Origin: Loktanella fryxellensis
GTDB taxonomy: Bacteria > Pseudomonadota > Alphaproteobacteria > Rhodobacterales > Rhodobacteraceae
Direction of reading: 5' to 3'
DNA: 64,000 nucleotides
NCBI RefSeq assembly: GCF_900110065.1
Contig: NZ_FOCI01000004.1
Span: 124,001-188,000 of the forward strand
Shown: one piece after another, positions 30,349 through 40,101 of the stretch
Position numbering within the stretch: position 1 is the stretch's first letter
Layout of the letters: each line of letters opens with the position of its first letter
The notes under the pieces: model-generated
What the model was told of the DNA's origin: nothing
The model's database searches: none
Seen by the model: only the letters and a program-made list of their open reading frames with translations
Program-made: the position numbers and the translations under genes

Positions 30349-31782
30349 TCAAAGCGGCAGCGGCGGCGTCAGCCCGCTCTCTTCCAGATTCCACTGCGCC
30401 GACCAGGCCCCGCCTGCCCGCGTCAGCAGCAGGTAGTTCCGCTGCGCCTGATAGCGGGTGCGATGCCCCGGCAGCGGGGCGATGCGGATCGGATGATCTG
30501 GCAAAGGCGCATCCCCCAAGGTCGCCAACGCACCGAGGAACCGCGCCCAAGCCGCCGGCGGCGCACGATGCGCGATGCCCGACGCCACCAACTGGTTCAG
30601 GTGCAGGCCGCCGCCCAGATCCATGACCGCCCGCGTCGCCAGGTGGATCTCGCCCGACAGGGCGGTCAGGTCATGACCGTCGCGGCGCGCCATGTCGCGC
30701 ACCAGACGCAGCATCCGGCACCATTCGTCCCGGTGGGCGCGGCTTTGCCACTGGTCGCGCAGGTCGTCCTCGTACTTCTGCATGCGCGGCACGACACGCA
30801 TCGCCAGTTCAAGCAGCGACAAACGCGGCCCCAGCAGTGGCACGCTCGACATCAGCAGCGTATGCCCTGCGGCGTCCTGCTGCCCCGCCGCGTCCATCAT
30901 GGCCCAGCCGCCGGTGCCCATGATCGCGTGGCGCGTGCGTTCGGACCGCAGGTCGGGCGCCAGGATGCGCAACCCGCCCGCCGCGACCGACCAGCCCAGA
31001 TGGCGCCCCGCCGGATCGGCAAAGCGTGCCGGCAGATCGCCGTCGGTCGCCGCGTGCTGAAAGATCAGGAACGCCTCGCGTGCCGCCGCGAACAGGGTCT
31101 GCCCGACGGAAGAGGCCGTGACGGCGGCAGGCAGCGACCCCCACCCGTCGCAGATGTCGTGATCGTCCCACTGCATCAGCGACGGCACACGGGCCGCCAG
31201 CCAGGCGAAGGGTAGCGCGGCATAGATCTGGACATACCGCTCGAACAGGCGCTGGCGCAGGTGGTGCCGCAGATCAGCCAGCGCGTCGGCGGACGAGTCG
31301 CGCGGCAGGTCCTTGGGCCACCCCGCGCTCAGCGTATGGCCCTTGGTCACCTCGTCCGCATAGATCTGGTCGCCGCCGTGCAGCAGCAGCGACAGCGGCT
31401 GGCTGCCGTGATCGTCGCGCATCCGCGCCCACATCAGGTTCCGCGCGGACCCGTCGCGGTCAAGGTCGCCGACCTCTTCACCGTTGCATGACACGAAGGC
31501 AGCGCGCAGGTCGCCCGTCATGTCGCTGGCCACGGCAAACGTCTCCCCGTTCCAGCTGTAGGACGAGGCGCGATCCGCAGGCAGGGCAAAGCGGACCCGC
31601 CAGACGGCGGCATCGTCGTAGGTCGCGATGCGCGTCGGTGCGACGGGTCCCGCGAGCGCGATAACCGGCGGCGGTGTGGCGTGTTTGTCGGCGACGAACA
31701 GCGCGGCCAGATGCATGCAGCCGTCGCGCAGGTCGTCCAGAAGCAGGATGGGGCCAATGATGGCGGGGCGTGAACCGGTCAT
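30349..31782 (-). CDS. PhoD-like metallophosphatase family protein
   Basis: A 477-residue protein of the alkaline phosphatase D-like metallophosphatase group. Metal-site stretches are LLLHGGDQIYADE, MQWDDHDICDGWGS and ALSGEIHLATRAV; AAFVSCNGEE precedes them. No signal peptide is evident at the chosen start (MTGSRPAIIGPIL at 31782), so unlike classical PhoD it may be cytoplasmic; longer in-frame N-termini look non-coding. It is divergent from the DUF533 gene. The substrate is unknown. Confidence 0.85.
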   Translation of the reverse strand: MTGSRPAIIGPILLLDDLRDGCMHLAALFVADKHATPPPVIALAGPVAPTRIATYDDAAVWRVRFALPADRASSYSWNGETFAVASDMTGDLRAAFVSCNGEEVGDLDRDGSARNLMWARMRDDHGSQPLSLLLHGGDQIYADEVTKGHTLSAGWPKDLPRDSSADALADLRHHLRQRLFERYVQIYAALPFAWLAARVPSLMQWDDHDICDGWGSLPAAVTASSVGQTLFAAAREAFLIFQHAATDGDLPARFADPAGRHLGWSVAAGGLRILAPDLRSERTRHAIMGTGGWAMMDAAGQQDAAGHTLLMSSVPLLGPRLSLLELAMRVVPRMQKYEDDLRDQWQSRAHRDEWCRMLRLVRDMARRDGHDLTALSGEIHLATRAVMDLGGGLHLNQLVASGIAHRAPPAAWARFLGALATLGDAPLPDHPIRIAPLPGHRTRYQAQRNYLLLTRAGGAWSAQWNLEESGLTPPLPL

Positions 31783-31898
31783 GAAACGCGAGCTAGAGCG
31801 CGCGCAGCGCGTCCGCAAGGGCCGCGCCATCACGGATGCACATCTTGCAACGCGCGCCGCCGGTCCACATCTGTGAGCAAAGCGAAAGGATACGCCCC

Positions 31899-32720
31899 AT
31901 GAACGTGCAGAAGCTGCTTGAACAGTTCCTCGGACCCGATGCGACCGCGAGCCTCGGCGGAGACAGGCTTGGGGCGCGGGGCGGTCTGCCGACCCGGCCA
32001 CAGGGCGGCCTAGCGGGACAGGGCGGCGACAGCATCGGCGACATCCTGCGGTCCGCGATGGGCGGCGGCGGATCTTCGGCGCAACGCGGCGGCGGACTGG
32101 GCGTACCCGGTGCGGCCATGGGCGGGCTGGCGGCGGGCGGCCTGCTGGGCATGGTGCTGGGCGGCAAGAAGAAAAAGCGCAAGAAGGGCTTCGGCGGTGG
32201 CGGTGTCCTCAGCCACGGCGGTGCTGCGGTGCTCGGCGCCCTTGCCCACCGGGCCTATCAGAACTGGCAGGACGGCCAGCAGGCGACGCAGGCGCCCATG
32301 GCCACGTTGGCCGACGTGCCGCAGGACGGGTCGCGTTTTGCACCCGTCACCGGGGCCGACGGCAAACCTTTTGCGCTTGCCCTGATCGGATCGATGATCG
32401 CGGCGGCGAACGCCGACGGCCACATAGACGCAGAGGAACAGAAGCTGATCTTCGACGCCGCCGACCGCGGCGCCCTGGACGCCGAGGGCAAGGCCTTCAT
32501 CTTCGACGCGATCCAGCGACCGCTGTCGCCCACCCAGATCGCGGCGCTGGCGGCGGACCGGGAACAGGCCGCGGAACTCTATCTCGCCGCCCGTGTCGCC
32601 ATCGACCCGGACCACCCAACCGAGACGGCCTTTCTGCGCAGCCTGTCCCACGCGCTGGACCTGCCCGCCGACCTCGTCGCGCACCTGGATACGCAGGTGA
32701 TGCGCAATATCGAAAGCTGA
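31899..32720 (+). CDS. DUF533 / TerB-like protein
   Basis: A 273-residue protein of the DUF533 family (YebE-like). The first 100 residues are very Gly-rich with a hydrophobic stretch (AAMGGLAAGGLLGMVLGG) followed by a Lys-rich KKKKRKKG, suggesting membrane association. The C-terminal 120 residues form a TerB-like helical domain with LIGSMIAAANADGHIDAEEQ, whose acidic residues could bind metal. Function is unknown. The ATG at 31899 has GAAAGGA upstream. It is divergent from the PhoD-like gene. Confidence 0.85.
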   Translation: MNVQKLLEQFLGPDATASLGGDRLGARGGLPTRPQGGLAGQGGDSIGDILRSAMGGGGSSAQRGGGLGVPGAAMGGLAAGGLLGMVLGGKKKKRKKGFGGGGVLSHGGAAVLGALAHRAYQNWQDGQQATQAPMATLADVPQDGSRFAPVTGADGKPFALALIGSMIAAANADGHIDAEEQKLIFDAADRGALDAEGKAFIFDAIQRPLSPTQIAALAADREQAAELYLAARVAIDPDHPTETAFLRSLSHALDLPADLVAHLDTQVMRNIES

Positions 32721-32807
32721 CGACACCTGTGATCCTGCGCGGTGAGACGCCGCGGAGGATACGCGCTTTGGTCGGTCGGGTGATGGGTGTCGGGTTCCGG
32801 CAAAAGC

Positions 32808-32853
32808 CACCGCGTCGCCCGGACCGGGCGCAACCGAACCGGGCGACACGGTG
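32808..32853 (+). promoter_or_regulatory. Hairpin A of a mutually exclusive pair
   Basis: CACCG-C-GTCGCCCGG at 32808-32822 pairs with CCGGGCGAC-A-CGGTG at 32839-32853, giving 14 pairs with one mismatch and a 16-base loop. It lies between the DUF533 stop and the decayed RpiR operon. It shares CGGTG with hairpin B, so only one can form at a time. Confidence 0.55.
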
Positions 32854-32890
32854 CCTGACTGCTGGTCCGGTTATGGCCGGTCAGGCACCG
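32849..32890 (+). promoter_or_regulatory. Hairpin B of a mutually exclusive pair
   Basis: A perfect 11-bp stem, CGGTGCCTGAC at 32849-32859 with GTCAGGCACCG at 32880-32890, and a 20-base loop. No T-run follows. It may be a DUF533 terminator, an operator for the adjacent RpiR-type regulator, or part of a switch with hairpin A. Confidence 0.55.
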
Positions 32891-33006
32891 TAACGATACC
32901 CTGCCGCCATCCCACCGCAGCCCCCCCTTTTGCGGACACGTGCGATCAGTCACACACGGACGCGACCGCCCATCGCCCCCGGAACAGGCCCGACCACCCC
33001 ATCGCC

Positions 33007-33911
33007 TTGATCGCGCGCGTGCAGAGGATTGCCGTCGCGCTGACGGCGACCGAAAGTCGGTTGGTGTCGGCACTGATGCAGGCCCCGCGTGACATCGCAC
33101 TGGGCACGTCGACGGAATGCGCAGCCCGGATCGGCGCGCACGAGGCCACGACATCGCGTCTGGTGCGCAAACTGGTGTTCGCCAACGATACCGCTTTGCG
33201 CGACCACCTGCGGGCCGAGTTCCCGACCCCGGCGTCGCCGTCGCATCGGGTGGCGCAGACCCTGAGCGGGGCACAGGGCCAGGGCGTGCTGGCGCATCCT
33301 GTCGCAGCCGAGGTAGCGGCCCTGACCCGGCTCTCGGACGTCGTCGACGACGACCGGATCGCAGCGGCGGCGCGTCTGCTGAACCGGTCCCGCGTCTTTA
33401 TCGACGCGCGCGGCAATGCCGAGGCGCTGGCGATCCTGATAGATCGGCGCCTGCGCCGCATGGACCGTGCGACCGTGCGGCTGCGCGGAGCCGCGCGCGA
33501 TCTCGCGGAACTGCTCTGACGCTGGACGCCGCGGATGCGGTCCTTCTGTTCGCCTTCCGCCGCCCGCCGCGCGACAATGCTCGCATCGTCGGTCTGGCGC
33601 GGGAACGGGGGGCCGCGACGCTGGCGGTGTCAGGCAGCCGCGGGCCATCGCTGGCGCCCGTCCCGGATCAATTGCTGGCGGCCCCGCGCCGCGAGCAGGG
33701 CGATACGTTTCAGACCCTAACCGTGCCCATGGCGATTTGCAATGCGCTGGTGCTGGCGTTGGCGGCGACGCGTGATGACGCCGCATTGGCGCGGCTGAAA
33801 CAGCTCGGACCCCTGATCGGATGCTTCGAAGAGCCGGAGCAGACCCGCCAGGCGCGACATCGTTGCTGCAAGCTGTCTTGGATATCGCAAGATTGTTGCA
33901 TTACAGCATGA
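33007..33911 (+). pseudogene. MurR/RpiR-family transcriptional regulator, frameshifted
   Basis: An RpiR regulator has an N-terminal helix-turn-helix domain and a C-terminal SIS sugar-phosphate-binding domain. The first frame gives LIARVQRIAVALTATESRLV through the helix-turn-helix and the start of the SIS domain (SRVFIDARGNAEAL) and stops at 33517-33519. The rest of the SIS domain continues in another frame (DAVLLFAFRRPPRDN, then FQTLTVPMAICNALVLAL). One small indel near 33505-33520 therefore breaks the gene. The original start is uncertain; TTG at 33007 fits the family N-terminus. It heads a decayed importer operon. Confidence 0.85.
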
Positions 33912-33949
33912 CAGGGCCGGTATCACCCCTGACCCCGAGGAGACATCCG

Positions 33950-35073
33950 GTGCGGCACGTCCTACTGCCTGCCTCGCCCTGCCCCTCGCTCTGCCGATGG
34001 CCACGACCACCATTGCGCAGGATCTCGACACCCTGTCCGCCGCCGATCTGCTGCCGCTGAGTCAGGCCGATGGCAGCTTGACCGTCCATGCCTTTACCAG
34101 CCGGATCGGCCGGGTCGAAGAGGCGTTCGAGGCGGCCTATCCCGGCGTCGACATGATCGGCTTCGACATGACCTCGACCGAGATGATCGCCCGCCTGCAG
34201 AACGAAGCTGCCGCCCAGATCGGCAATGCCGACGTCATCTACGTGTGCAACGCGCCGGTGGTACTGACCGATCTGCCGGCGACCGACCTGATCGCCCCCT
34301 ATGTGCCGCCGCGCGTGGCGGATGCCCTGCCCGACACCGCCCAGCCACGTCTGCTGCAACAGCGCGTGTCCACCAAGGTGCTGATGTAAAGAGAGGAAAG
34401 CCACCCCGATGGTGCCCCCGGGTCGAACCTGTGGGATCTGACGCAGCCGGAGTGGACGAGCCGCGTCGTCATGGTCGATCCACTGCAGCGCGGTGACTAC
34501 CTCGATCTGATGGCCGAGATCGTCTTGCGCAGCGACGAGATGGCCGCCGCCTATGAGAACGCCTTCGGCCGCGCGATCGTGCTGGACGACGGGATCGCCG
34601 ACGCGGGCCGCCAGTTCATCGTCGACCTGTTCGCCGACTATTTCGTACTGTCAGTGTCGACCGACGACGTGAACGCCGCCATCGGCGCCACCGGCCAGGA
34701 TGCGGCCCCCATCGGGTTCACGTCCCATTCCGACCGCCGCGACAACGCGGAGGAAGGCTGGGCCCTGCAGCCCGCCAACGCGGTCGAACCGGCGAACGGC
34801 ATCGTGTTTCGGGCGCTGCTGGCGCTGAACCCGGCAGGCCGCAATCCGGCGGCGGCGCGTCTGGCCATGGATTTCATGTGGGGCGACGACAGCGACACGG
34901 GCGGCGTCGGGTTCGCGCCGTTCTATGTGGCCGGCGACTGGGCGACGCGGACCGACATCGTCCCGCACCCGGACGCGATCCCGCTGGCCGCGTTCAACGG
35001 CTGGCAGATCGACCCGCAGGCCACCGCCGACCTACGCGCCGAGATCGCCGACTTGATCCTGACGATCCAGTAA
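33950..35073 (+). pseudogene. ABC importer periplasmic binding protein (Fbp/Afu-like), nonsense and frameshift
   Basis: A family-1 extracellular binding protein of the iron / sugar-phosphate type. A GTG at 33950 has GAGGAG upstream and starts a signal peptide in one frame (MRHVLLP). Its hydrophobic core (CLALPLALP) and the mature protein are in the next frame, so an indel lies near 33970. The mature frame runs through LDTLSAADLLPLSQADG to a TAA at 34387-34389, where relatives have Tyr. It resumes in the same frame with ESHPDGAPGSNLWDLTQPEW and MVDPLQRGDYLDL to the normal C-terminus at 35073. Two independent lesions are therefore present. Confidence 0.85.
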
Positions 35074-35100
35074 ACGCGCGTCACGAGTGCCGCGTGTGGG

Positions 35101-35140
35101 CGGGCGGGCGGGATGATCCCGACTGCCCGTGTTTTGTCTT
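35101..35140 (+). terminator. Intercistronic hairpin between binding protein and permease
   Basis: CGGGC at 35101-35105 pairs with GCCCG at 35125-35129, enclosing CGGGA/TCCCG, and is followed by T-rich TGTTTTGTCTT. It is typical of the partial terminators behind abundantly made binding proteins. Confidence 0.5.
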
Positions 35141-35165
35141 CCGCATACCAGAAAGACCGCCGCTC

Positions 35166-36446
35166 ATAGTCAGCCGTTCCTTGCGCCAAAACCGCCTGCC
35201 CGCCGGGACCGGCCTCAACCTTGTCGTGCTGGCGGTGCTGTTGGCGCTGGTGGCAGCCCCGCTGCTGAAGATCCTGATGCAGACCCAGTCGCCGGACAGC
35301 ATCGGCGGGTGGCGCTACGTGCTGGCCAGCCCGCTGTCGCCGGACCTGTTCTGGCGGCCTGCGGCGAACACCATGATCCTCGGCATCGGGGTCGCGGCGG
35401 GGTGCGTGTTGATCGGCGGGTTCCTGGCGTGGCTGGTGGTCATGACCGATGTGCCGTCCCGGGGGCTCATCGGGTTCGTCGCGACCTTGCCGTTCAGAAT
35501 CCCCAACTTCGACGCCGCCCTTGCCTCGGTGACGGTGTCCCGCAACGGCCGCGTCGGTGGCGGCGGCGGCCTGCTGGAGGGGTGGGGCAGCTTTAGCACC
35601 GTGAGCGGCAAGGGCGGACACGCCTGCCGCTTTACCTTCAGCGGTGCGCGCCTGCCGCTCGCGGGTGAGGCGCTGCGGACCTGCGTGCTGACGACGATCG
35701 TGCCGATCCTGCTGCTGATCGCGGCCAGGCTCGTGCCGATGGCCTCGGCCCTGTTCGCGGACTGGACGCTTGCGCGACTGGATCGGGGCTGCTGACCCGG
35801 CATTTGCACAAGGACAGGCGGGGGTGCTGACCGATCCGCAACTGCTGCGCGCCCTGACGCTGACCACGGGGCTGGGGGCCGTTGTCGCCGTGATCGTGAA
35901 CGTCATCGGTATCCTGATCGCCGTGACCCTGACGCGGCACCGCCTGCCAAGCGTCAGCGACGCAGTCAGCCAGCTAAGTTTCCTGCCCATGCTGCTGCCC
36001 GGCATCGCATCCGGTGCGGCCTAGATCGCATTCCATGGTGGCCCATCGGACCGCTGCCCGCCCTTTATGACACGACGACGCTGCTGGCGCTGGCATTGAC
36101 GGTGGCGATGCTGGCCTTTGCCTTGCAGACCGGGCGGCCCACGGTCGCCCAGATTCCCGGCGACATCGACGAGGCGGCGCGAATGACCGGTGCCGGATTT
36201 CTGCGCCGCATCGGTGCGAGCACCCTGCCGCTGGCCAGCCGCAGCCTGATCGCCAGCCTGCTGCAGTGCTTCGTCAACGTGGTCAGCGATCTGGCGATCG
36301 TCGTGCTGCTCTATACGCCCATCACGCCGCTTCTGTCGGTGCTGTCCTATCGCCATGCGTCGGACGGGTTGCACCAGTTCGCCAATGCGGTGACGCTGGT
36401 AATTCTGGCCATCTCCACCCTCGCCGCCGGTCTTGCCATGCTCTGA
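35166..36446 (+). pseudogene. ABC importer permease (FbpB-like), multiply broken
   Basis: Fragments of a two-domain FbpB/AfuB-type permease in three frames. The first piece (LNLVVLAVLLALVAAPLLKIL onward) appears to lack an ATG (ATA at 35166) and to have lost an internal block near 35590-35640. The frame changes near 35780 into WIGAADPAFAQGQAGVL. A TAG at 36022-36024 sits where relatives have Tyr (GAA-stop-IAFHGG). A one-base loss near 36040 shifts to the last frame with GPLPALYDTTTLLALAL and MTGAGFLRRIGASTLPLA. No functional product is possible. Confidence 0.85.
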
Positions 36447-36475
36447 CGCGGTCGCAAGCGGCCCTGGCAATCGTC

Positions 36476-37519
36476 ATGAGGACCCCAAGATCACCCTCGA
36501 CAGCCTCGACCGCCTAGACAAGACCTTTGGTCAGGCCGCCGCCGTGCAGGATGTCAGCCTGACCGTCCCCGACGGCGCGTTACTGGTGCTGCTGGACCCA
36601 TCCGGCTGCGGCAAGACGACCACATTGCGGATGCTGGCGGGGCGGGATCACCCGACGCATGGTGCCATCCGCTTCGGCGATACGGTGGTGGCCGATGCGG
36701 CGGGCGGACGCTTCGTCGATCCGGGACAGCGGAATGCGGTCCTCGTCTTTCAATCCGATGCCCTGTGGCCGCACATGACGGTCGCCGGCAACCTCGACCG
36801 GCCGCTGAGGGTGTCGGGCCTGTTGCGGCACGACCGCCGCACCCGCGTCACCAAGGCGCTGACGATGCCGGGCGTGGCGCCCCTGTCCGCGCGCTGACAG
36901 GGCGAGATTCCGGGCGGGCAGCAGCAGCGCGTCGCCATCGCTCGCATGATCGCGCCGCGCCCGCGGGTCCTGCTGTTCAACGAGCCGCTGTCGAACCTCG
37001 ACACGACCCTGCGGGTCGAGAGGCGGACCGAACTGCTGCGCGTCCACCGCGCGACGGGGGCTGCCGCGATCTATGTGACCCACGACCAGATCGAGGCGAT
37101 GATGATGGCCACCCATGTGGCCGTGATGAACGGCGGCCGGATCGAGCAGTTCGACACGCCGGACCGGCTGCTGTCGGATCCCGCATCGGCCTTCGTCGCG
37201 CGGTTCATCGGCACGCCCCCCGCGAACCTGATCCCGGTGGTTCGGTGTGCTGCCCGATGCGGCCCTGCGCGGGTCCACGGGTCACGCCATGGTGCGGGGC
37301 GAGGGTGTGAGGATCAGCGACGCGTCCTGACCCCGCAGTGTCGCCGCGACCCTGATTGAGGTCGTGCCGATGGCTGGGCGGCTGGTGACGGGCATCGCCC
37401 ACGGGTTGCGCCTGACCGCCGTGACCGAGGTCACCCAGCCCCTGCCCACTGATCTGCAGTTCCAGTTGCCGGACCGACCGGCAGCCCTGTTCGATGCGAA
37501 CGGAGCGCGCCTGCCATGA
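36476..37519 (+). pseudogene. ABC importer ATPase (FbpC/AfuC-like), multiply broken
   Basis: The ATG at 36476 is out of frame with the body, a likely base loss in the C-run at 36482-36486. In-frame stops are TGA at 36895-36897, just before PGGQQQRVAIARM, and TGA at 37328-37330 inside the C-terminal TOBE part. A frameshift near 37238 precedes FGVLPDAALRG. Catalytic residues are also altered: Walker A reads DPSGCGKT (normally G first) and Walker B reads LLFNEPLSNLD (normally FDEP). The last codons of the frame overlap the start of the intact phosphatase gene. Confidence 0.88.
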
Positions 37520-38088
37520 GACGACTCCTCCTCGTGCGGCACGGCGAAAGCGTGTGGAACGCGACGCCACGCCTGCAGGGTCACGACCGTGGCCTTGCGC
37601 AGACCGATGCCCTCGCCCCGCTCGTGGCGCGGATGGTGCCCGACCACGTGCGGACCTCCGACCTGCAGCGCGCGCTTGCGACCGCCGACCGCCTTGGTCA
37701 TGCGTATGCGGTCCCCGCCCCCCGCCTGCGCGAGATCGGCGTGGGCGACTGGACCGGGTCCGAGATCGCGGCACTGGACCCCGCCACCTATCAGGACTGG
37801 CGGGCGGGCACCTTTGCCCCACCGGGAGGCTACGTCTGGGCCGATTTCCGGACGCGGGTCTGCGCCGCCGTCACGGACATCGCGATGCAGGGGCACGGGA
37901 CGGTCCTGTTCGTCTGCCATGGCGGCGTCATCCGGGCGCTGATCGATGGGGGGCCGGGCCTGCCGCCTGCGCGCCTGCTGCCGGTCGGCCCGGCCAGCCT
38001 GACGGTGATCGGTTTCCGGCAGGGTCAGGCCCGCTTCGCCGCGATGAGTGGCACGGCGGACGGGCTGTCGCTGGATGCACCCGATTGA
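37516..38088 (+). CDS. Histidine phosphatase (phosphoglycerate-mutase-like)
   Basis: A 190-residue branch of the histidine phosphatase superfamily. The phosphate-accepting His is in LLLVRHGESVWN, and the second His in LFVCHGGVIRAL; the acidic residue lies in REIGVGDWTGSE. The gene is intact and its ATG overlaps the stop of the dead ATPase gene (ATGA), so it once was the last gene of the importer operon. A role in dephosphorylating an imported sugar phosphate is inferred from this context and from the RpiR regulator. Confidence 0.88.
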   Translation: MRRLLLVRHGESVWNATPRLQGHDRGLAQTDALAPLVARMVPDHVRTSDLQRALATADRLGHAYAVPAPRLREIGVGDWTGSEIAALDPATYQDWRAGTFAPPGGYVWADFRTRVCAAVTDIAMQGHGTVLFVCHGGVIRALIDGGPGLPPARLLPVGPASLTVIGFRQGQARFAAMSGTADGLSLDAPD

Positions 38089-38118
38089 CGGGCGACCCGG
38101 CGTTCGGACGTCATCCGC

Positions 38119-39588
38119 CTAGCGGTGGCCGACCCAGCCCCGGTCGTCGGTAAAGGGGCGGGCGTCACCCACGGCGACCCTCGCATATCCGTCCGGCAGC
38201 GATGCCAGCGCGGTCAGCGGCGCGGGGGACGCGGCCAGCAGCAGATTGGCGCGGCCACGGCTGCTGGGCGGCCCCTGCACGACCTCCACATGCGGATAGA
38301 TCCCGCGCAGGATCGCATGCATCCCGCGCACCAGCGGCCCGTCCGGCCTGTCGATCAGGTTCACATAGACGGGGCCGTCGACGATCTGCCGCAGGCGGGC
38401 ATAGGTCTCTTGCGTCACCAGATGCGCCGGGACCGACCCGGAGGAGAATGCGTCCATCACCGCCGCGTCGAACCGCTGATCCGTTTCATTCAGAAAGACG
38501 CGACCATCGGCATGCACGATGCCGAGGCGGGCCGCCCCCGCCGTGCCCCCTGCCGCGGCGTCGTAGCCCGTCCGCGCAATCATCGCAGAGGCCCACGGCA
38601 TCTGCGCGCGCACCACCTGCGTGATCAGCGGGTCGATCTCGACCGCGAGGGCGCGGGCCATGGGCCGCGCTGCCAGCAGTTGCGTGGGCAGGGTATAGCC
38701 GCCGCCGCCCACGAACAGCACGTTCGGCGCGGGTCCCAGATCATGCTCCATTCGCGCCCAGATCCACTGCGTATAGGGCAGGATCAGCGGGTCTGACGCA
38801 TCGCTTGTGCCTTGGCCTGTGCGTTCGGCGGCCTGCTGGGTCCGGTCGGAGTAAAGGTTCACCGCCCCGCCCTGCCGGACGACGTCGATGCAGGACATCC
38901 CGGATTCGTAACGGCAGATCGGGCCGCCGGTCAGGCTGGCCGCGACGACCAGCCCCGCCACGATGACGGGCACCGCCGCCCCTGCGGGTGCAGGCGGCCC
39001 GCCGGGGCCAGCCGGCCCACCCCGCACGAAGGGTACACACAGCAGCGCCGCCGCCCCGCAGGCCGCAAATGTCGCGACGGCGCCGAAGACCGGCAAGGCG
39101 ACGAAACCCGCCACGATCGCGCCGCCGATGGCGCCCAGCGATCCCGCCGACAGCACCAGCCCCAGCGACGACCCCTCGCGGCCCGGTCGCGCCTCGACCG
39201 CGATGCGGGCGAGGAACGGCGACGGCAGGCTGACCAGCACCGATGCCGGAAAGAACGCGACTAAGACGGCCAGCAGCATGCCGCCCGTCCCCCGCAGTCC
39301 CACGGCATAGATTACGCCCAGGACCTGCGGCGACAGCGCCATCAGGACGGCCGTGGCGATCAGGGCGCGACGGACGGCGGCCGCAGCCGCGGGGCGCGGA
39401 CGCTCGGCAATGAAGCCGCCCAGTGCACTCCCCAGTGAAAACCCCGTCAGGATGGTCGCGATCACCGCCGTCCATGTCAGCAGCGACGTGCCGAAATAGG
39501 GTGCCAGCACACGCCCCGCCGCGATTTCGTAGGTCAGGCCGAGGGTGGAGAGCAATAGGATCAGGCCGATGGTCGTCCAGAATGGCAT
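38119..39588 (-). CDS. Fused MFS / spermidine-synthase-like membrane protein
   Basis: A 489-residue protein of the fused spermidine synthase type. About 205 residues of N-terminal membrane helices (LILLLSTLGLTYEIAAGRVL, TAVIATILTGFSLGSALGGF) include a Gly/Pro/Ala-rich cytoplasmic loop. A Rossmann methyltransferase-like domain follows with NVLFVGGGGYTLP, LAVEIDPLI and VMDAFSSGSVPAHL. The true reaction is not established; aminopropyl transfer is only a family name. It converges with the histidine phosphatase gene. Confidence 0.85.
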   Translation of the reverse strand: MPFWTTIGLILLLSTLGLTYEIAAGRVLAPYFGTSLLTWTAVIATILTGFSLGSALGGFIAERPRPAAAAAVRRALIATAVLMALSPQVLGVIYAVGLRGTGGMLLAVLVAFFPASVLVSLPSPFLARIAVEARPGREGSSLGLVLSAGSLGAIGGAIVAGFVALPVFGAVATFAACGAAALLCVPFVRGGPAGPGGPPAPAGAAVPVIVAGLVVAASLTGGPICRYESGMSCIDVVRQGGAVNLYSDRTQQAAERTGQGTSDASDPLILPYTQWIWARMEHDLGPAPNVLFVGGGGYTLPTQLLAARPMARALAVEIDPLITQVVRAQMPWASAMIARTGYDAAAGGTAGAARLGIVHADGRVFLNETDQRFDAAVMDAFSSGSVPAHLVTQETYARLRQIVDGPVYVNLIDRPDGPLVRGMHAILRGIYPHVEVVQGPPSSRGRANLLLAASPAPLTALASLPDGYARVAVGDARPFTDDRGWVGHR

Positions 39589-39805
39589 CGGCGCCTCCTT
39601 TGCCGGGCTGTCGGTGCGGGGCCGGAACAGGGTGCTGCGTGCAAACCCCGCGCAGGTGTCGCATCTGGTTTGGTTTGCGCAGCCCCAACTGGGGTCCGCA
39701 CCCCGCCAGAGCGATAGCGGACCGGGTCGGTCGACCGCAAGTCACGATAGGGGGACATCCCGGCAGCAATTCCCTGTCCTGCCGCATCCCGGACTCGCTG
39801 ATCGG

Positions 39806-40024
39806 TATCGGGCGCAGGTGGCGAATTTGACGGCGGCGCCGCACAGCGACAGCGTGAAGGCTGAGGCCACGTCGAGCATTCGCAGCCTGCTGACCGAGAT
39901 CCGGCTGATCCCAATGAACGGGGTGCTTGCCATTGAACTGGTGAGGGCTTTGGCGGGGCTGCTGTTAGTGGGCGGTCCCAGAAACACGAAAGCCACCCCA
40001 GGGTGGCTAGTTCGACATTGCTGA
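39806..40024 (+). mobile_element. C-terminal remnant of a large serine recombinase
   Basis: The frame reads YRAQVANLTAAPHSD, then EATSSIRSLLTEIRLIP and GVLAIELVRALAGLLLV before a stop. This is the typical C-terminal coiled and beta segment of phage-type serine recombinases (EAxxxIRxLIxxIxLxP...LAIEL). No catalytic N-terminus is present upstream; the frame above it is not recombinase-like. The fragment marks a lost integrative element. Confidence 0.65.
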
Positions 40025-40078
40025 TTGCGGCAGGGTGTTTTGGACAACGTTTACAGCGACTGACGCATGTCACCGTTC

Positions 40079-40101
40079 GGCGGTAAGCTATGGTTACCGC
40101 C
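40079..40101. terminator. Stem-loop downstream of the alcohol dehydrogenase gene
   Basis: GGCGGTAA pairs with TTACCGCC around a 7-base loop, about 130 bases past the minus-strand stop. It may be a terminator or a remnant of the lost element. Confidence 0.4.

Noticed and set aside
36895-36897. TGA in the importer ATPase as a recoded Trp or Sec codon
   Set aside because: Several other stops, indels and active-site changes in the same operon make decay the simpler explanation.
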